Below, one piece after another: positions 5,704-6,657 of a stretch of DNA of 6,657 bases. Where the stretch lies: the NCBI GenBank assembly GCA_025963345.1, contig JAOPUS010000302.1:1-6657 (forward strand). Direction: 5' to 3'. Every line of letters begins with the position of its first letter. The first letter of the stretch is position 1. The notes beneath the pieces were generated by a model. It was not told the DNA's origin. It was given only the letters and a program-made list of their open reading frames with translations, and made no database searches. The position numbers were made by a program, and so were the translations under genes. This DNA comes from Blastococcus sp. (lineage in GTDB: Bacteria; Actinomycetota; Actinomycetes; Mycobacteriales; Geodermatophilaceae).

Positions 5704-6657
5704 GTGTCCACGTACCAGCCCGCGAACCCCGAGAGCGTCTTCACCTACGGGGCGCCGCACCTGAAGTACGGCCACGGCGCGGCCGACGAGATCGGCTACG
5801 ACCTGAGCCAGACCGGGGCGTCGCGCGTCCTGGTGGTCACCGACCCCGGGGTGGCCGCCACCGGTAACCCGCAGCGGGTGGCCGACCAGATGACGCAGTT
5901 CGGGATCGAGGCCGTCGTCTTCGACGGCGCGCACGTCGAGCCCACCGACGAGAGCCTTCAGTACGCCGTGGACTGGGCCCGCGACAACGGCCCGTGGGAC
6001 GCGATCGTCGCCGTCGGGGGTGGCTCGAGCATCGACACCGCCAAGGCGATCAACCTGATGACCACCAACCCCGGCGAGCTGATGGACTACATCAACAAAC
6101 CGGTCGGCGGGGGCAAGGCGCCGGTCAACCCGCAGAACCCGCTGATCGCCGTCCCCACCACCACCGGCACCGGCTCGGAGAGCACGACGATCTGCGTGCT
6201 CGACGTCCTGTCGCTGAAGGTCAAGACCGGGATCAGCCACGCACGGCTACGGCCCACCCTCGCCGTCATCGACCCCTCGCTCACCCTGACCCAGCCGGCC
6301 GGCGTCACCGCGGCGTCAGGCATGGACATCCTCTGCCACGCCCTGGAGAGCTACACCGCCCGGCCGTACACGACCTACGAGCGCAAGAGGCCCGAGGAGC
6401 GGGTGCCCTACTGCGGCGCCAACCCGATCTCGGACATGTGGTCGGAGAAGGCGATGAGCCTGCTCGCCGAGAGCTTCCGGCAGGCCGTGCGCGAGGGGTC
6501 GGACGAGGAGGCCCGCGGGAAGATGGCGATGGCCGCGACGTTCGCCGGCATGGGCTTCGGCAACGCCGGCGTGCACATCCCGCACGCCAACGCCTATCCG
6601 ATCGCCGGGCGGGTCAAGGACTTCCACCCCAAGGACTACCCGGCCGACGAGCCGATG
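5704..6657 (+). CDS. Iron-type alcohol dehydrogenase, hydroxyacid-oxoacid transhydrogenase class (5' part)
   Basis: The first 318 residues of a family-III, metal-dependent alcohol dehydrogenase; the gene runs off the right edge and probably lacks about 100 codons. The start is GTG at 5704, with GGAAGGA ending 8 bases upstream. The nucleotide-binding motif GGGSS is at 105-109, followed by IDTAKAINL. PTTTGTGSE is at 151-159. Two metal ligands of the family, D208 and H212, lie in SGMDILCHALESYTARP. H294 in GVHIPHANAYPIAG aligns with the third; the fourth, in a VPHG motif, should lie just beyond the window. The stretch from CGANPISDMW to FAGMGFGNAGVHI closely resembles ADHFE1/HOT enzymes. These transfer hydride from a 2- or 4-hydroxyacid such as 4-hydroxybutyrate to 2-oxoglutarate, with bound NAD as the usual cofactor. 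A plain 4-hydroxybutyrate-type or other Fe-alcohol dehydrogenase is the main alternative. No metabolic neighbour in the window settles the substrate. Confidence 0.9.
   Translation, partial: MSTYQPANPESVFTYGAPHLKYGHGAADEIGYDLSQTGASRVLVVTDPGVAATGNPQRVADQMTQFGIEAVVFDGAHVEPTDESLQYAVDWARDNGPWDAIVAVGGGSSIDTAKAINLMTTNPGELMDYINKPVGGGKAPVNPQNPLIAVPTTTGTGSESTTICVLDVLSLKVKTGISHARLRPTLAVIDPSLTLTQPAGVTAASGMDILCHALESYTARPYTTYERKRPEERVPYCGANPISDMWSEKAMSLLAESFRQAVREGSDEEARGKMAMAATFAGMGFGNAGVHIPHANAYPIAGRVKDFHPKDYPADEPM

Noticed and set aside
5428..6240. Long minus-strand frame opposite the dehydrogenase
   Set aside because: It is a high-GC shadow of a gene with unmistakable Fe-alcohol-dehydrogenase motifs on the plus strand.
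1..6657. CRISPR arrays, tRNA or rRNA genes, insertion-sequence ends, toxin-antitoxin or defence genes
   Set aside because: I saw no regularly spaced repeats, cloverleaf sequences, transposase motifs or defence-family domains anywhere in the window.

Overview
The window is about 70% or more G+C (judged by eye), with strong codon-position bias and GTG as well as ATG starts. This points to a high-GC actinobacterium. The gene families, notably a luciferase-like monooxygenase paired with an FMN reductase, fit that group. A Geodermatophilaceae-like host is my guess from general protein style, not something I could test.

Layout. (1) 1-1145, plus strand: the 3' end of a luciferase-like flavin monooxygenase, overlapping by one base a complete NAD(P)H:FMN reductase of the kind that partners it (CE1758/CE1759-type pair). 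(2) 1146-1671: no intact gene. It holds a 20-bp perfect palindrome, then a badly decayed minus-strand remnant of an FMN-binding glutamate-synthase-family gene, then a plus-strand coding remnant that I do not recognise. (3) 1672-4525, minus strand: two complete MFS transporters, about 140 bp apart. The distal one (1672-3000) is a general MFS permease. The proximal one (3143-4525) is a DHA2/EmrB-QacA-type drug exporter, with two near-identical 17-bp inverted repeats just upstream that look like paired operators. (4) 4776-5177, plus: a small single-domain cupin followed by a strong hairpin. (5) 5322-5612, plus: a flavodoxin-fold protein that loses family similarity after about 74 residues and is probably a degenerate gene. 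(6) 5704 to the right edge, plus: the first 318 codons of an iron-type alcohol dehydrogenase of the hydroxyacid-oxoacid transhydrogenase (ADHFE1/HOT) class.

Working together. Only the first two genes clearly form a functional unit: the reductase supplies FMNH2 to the monooxygenase. The two MFS genes may be co-transcribed, but a hairpin in the gap between them makes this uncertain. The cupin, flavodoxin remnant and dehydrogenase each have their own Shine-Dalgarno sequence and show no evident shared pathway.

I do not see a new multi-gene system. The most informative non-obvious signals are the twin operator upstream of the exporter, the decay pattern of the glutamate-synthase remnant, the exact 20-bp palindrome, and the truncated flavodoxin gene with a hairpin at its breakpoint.
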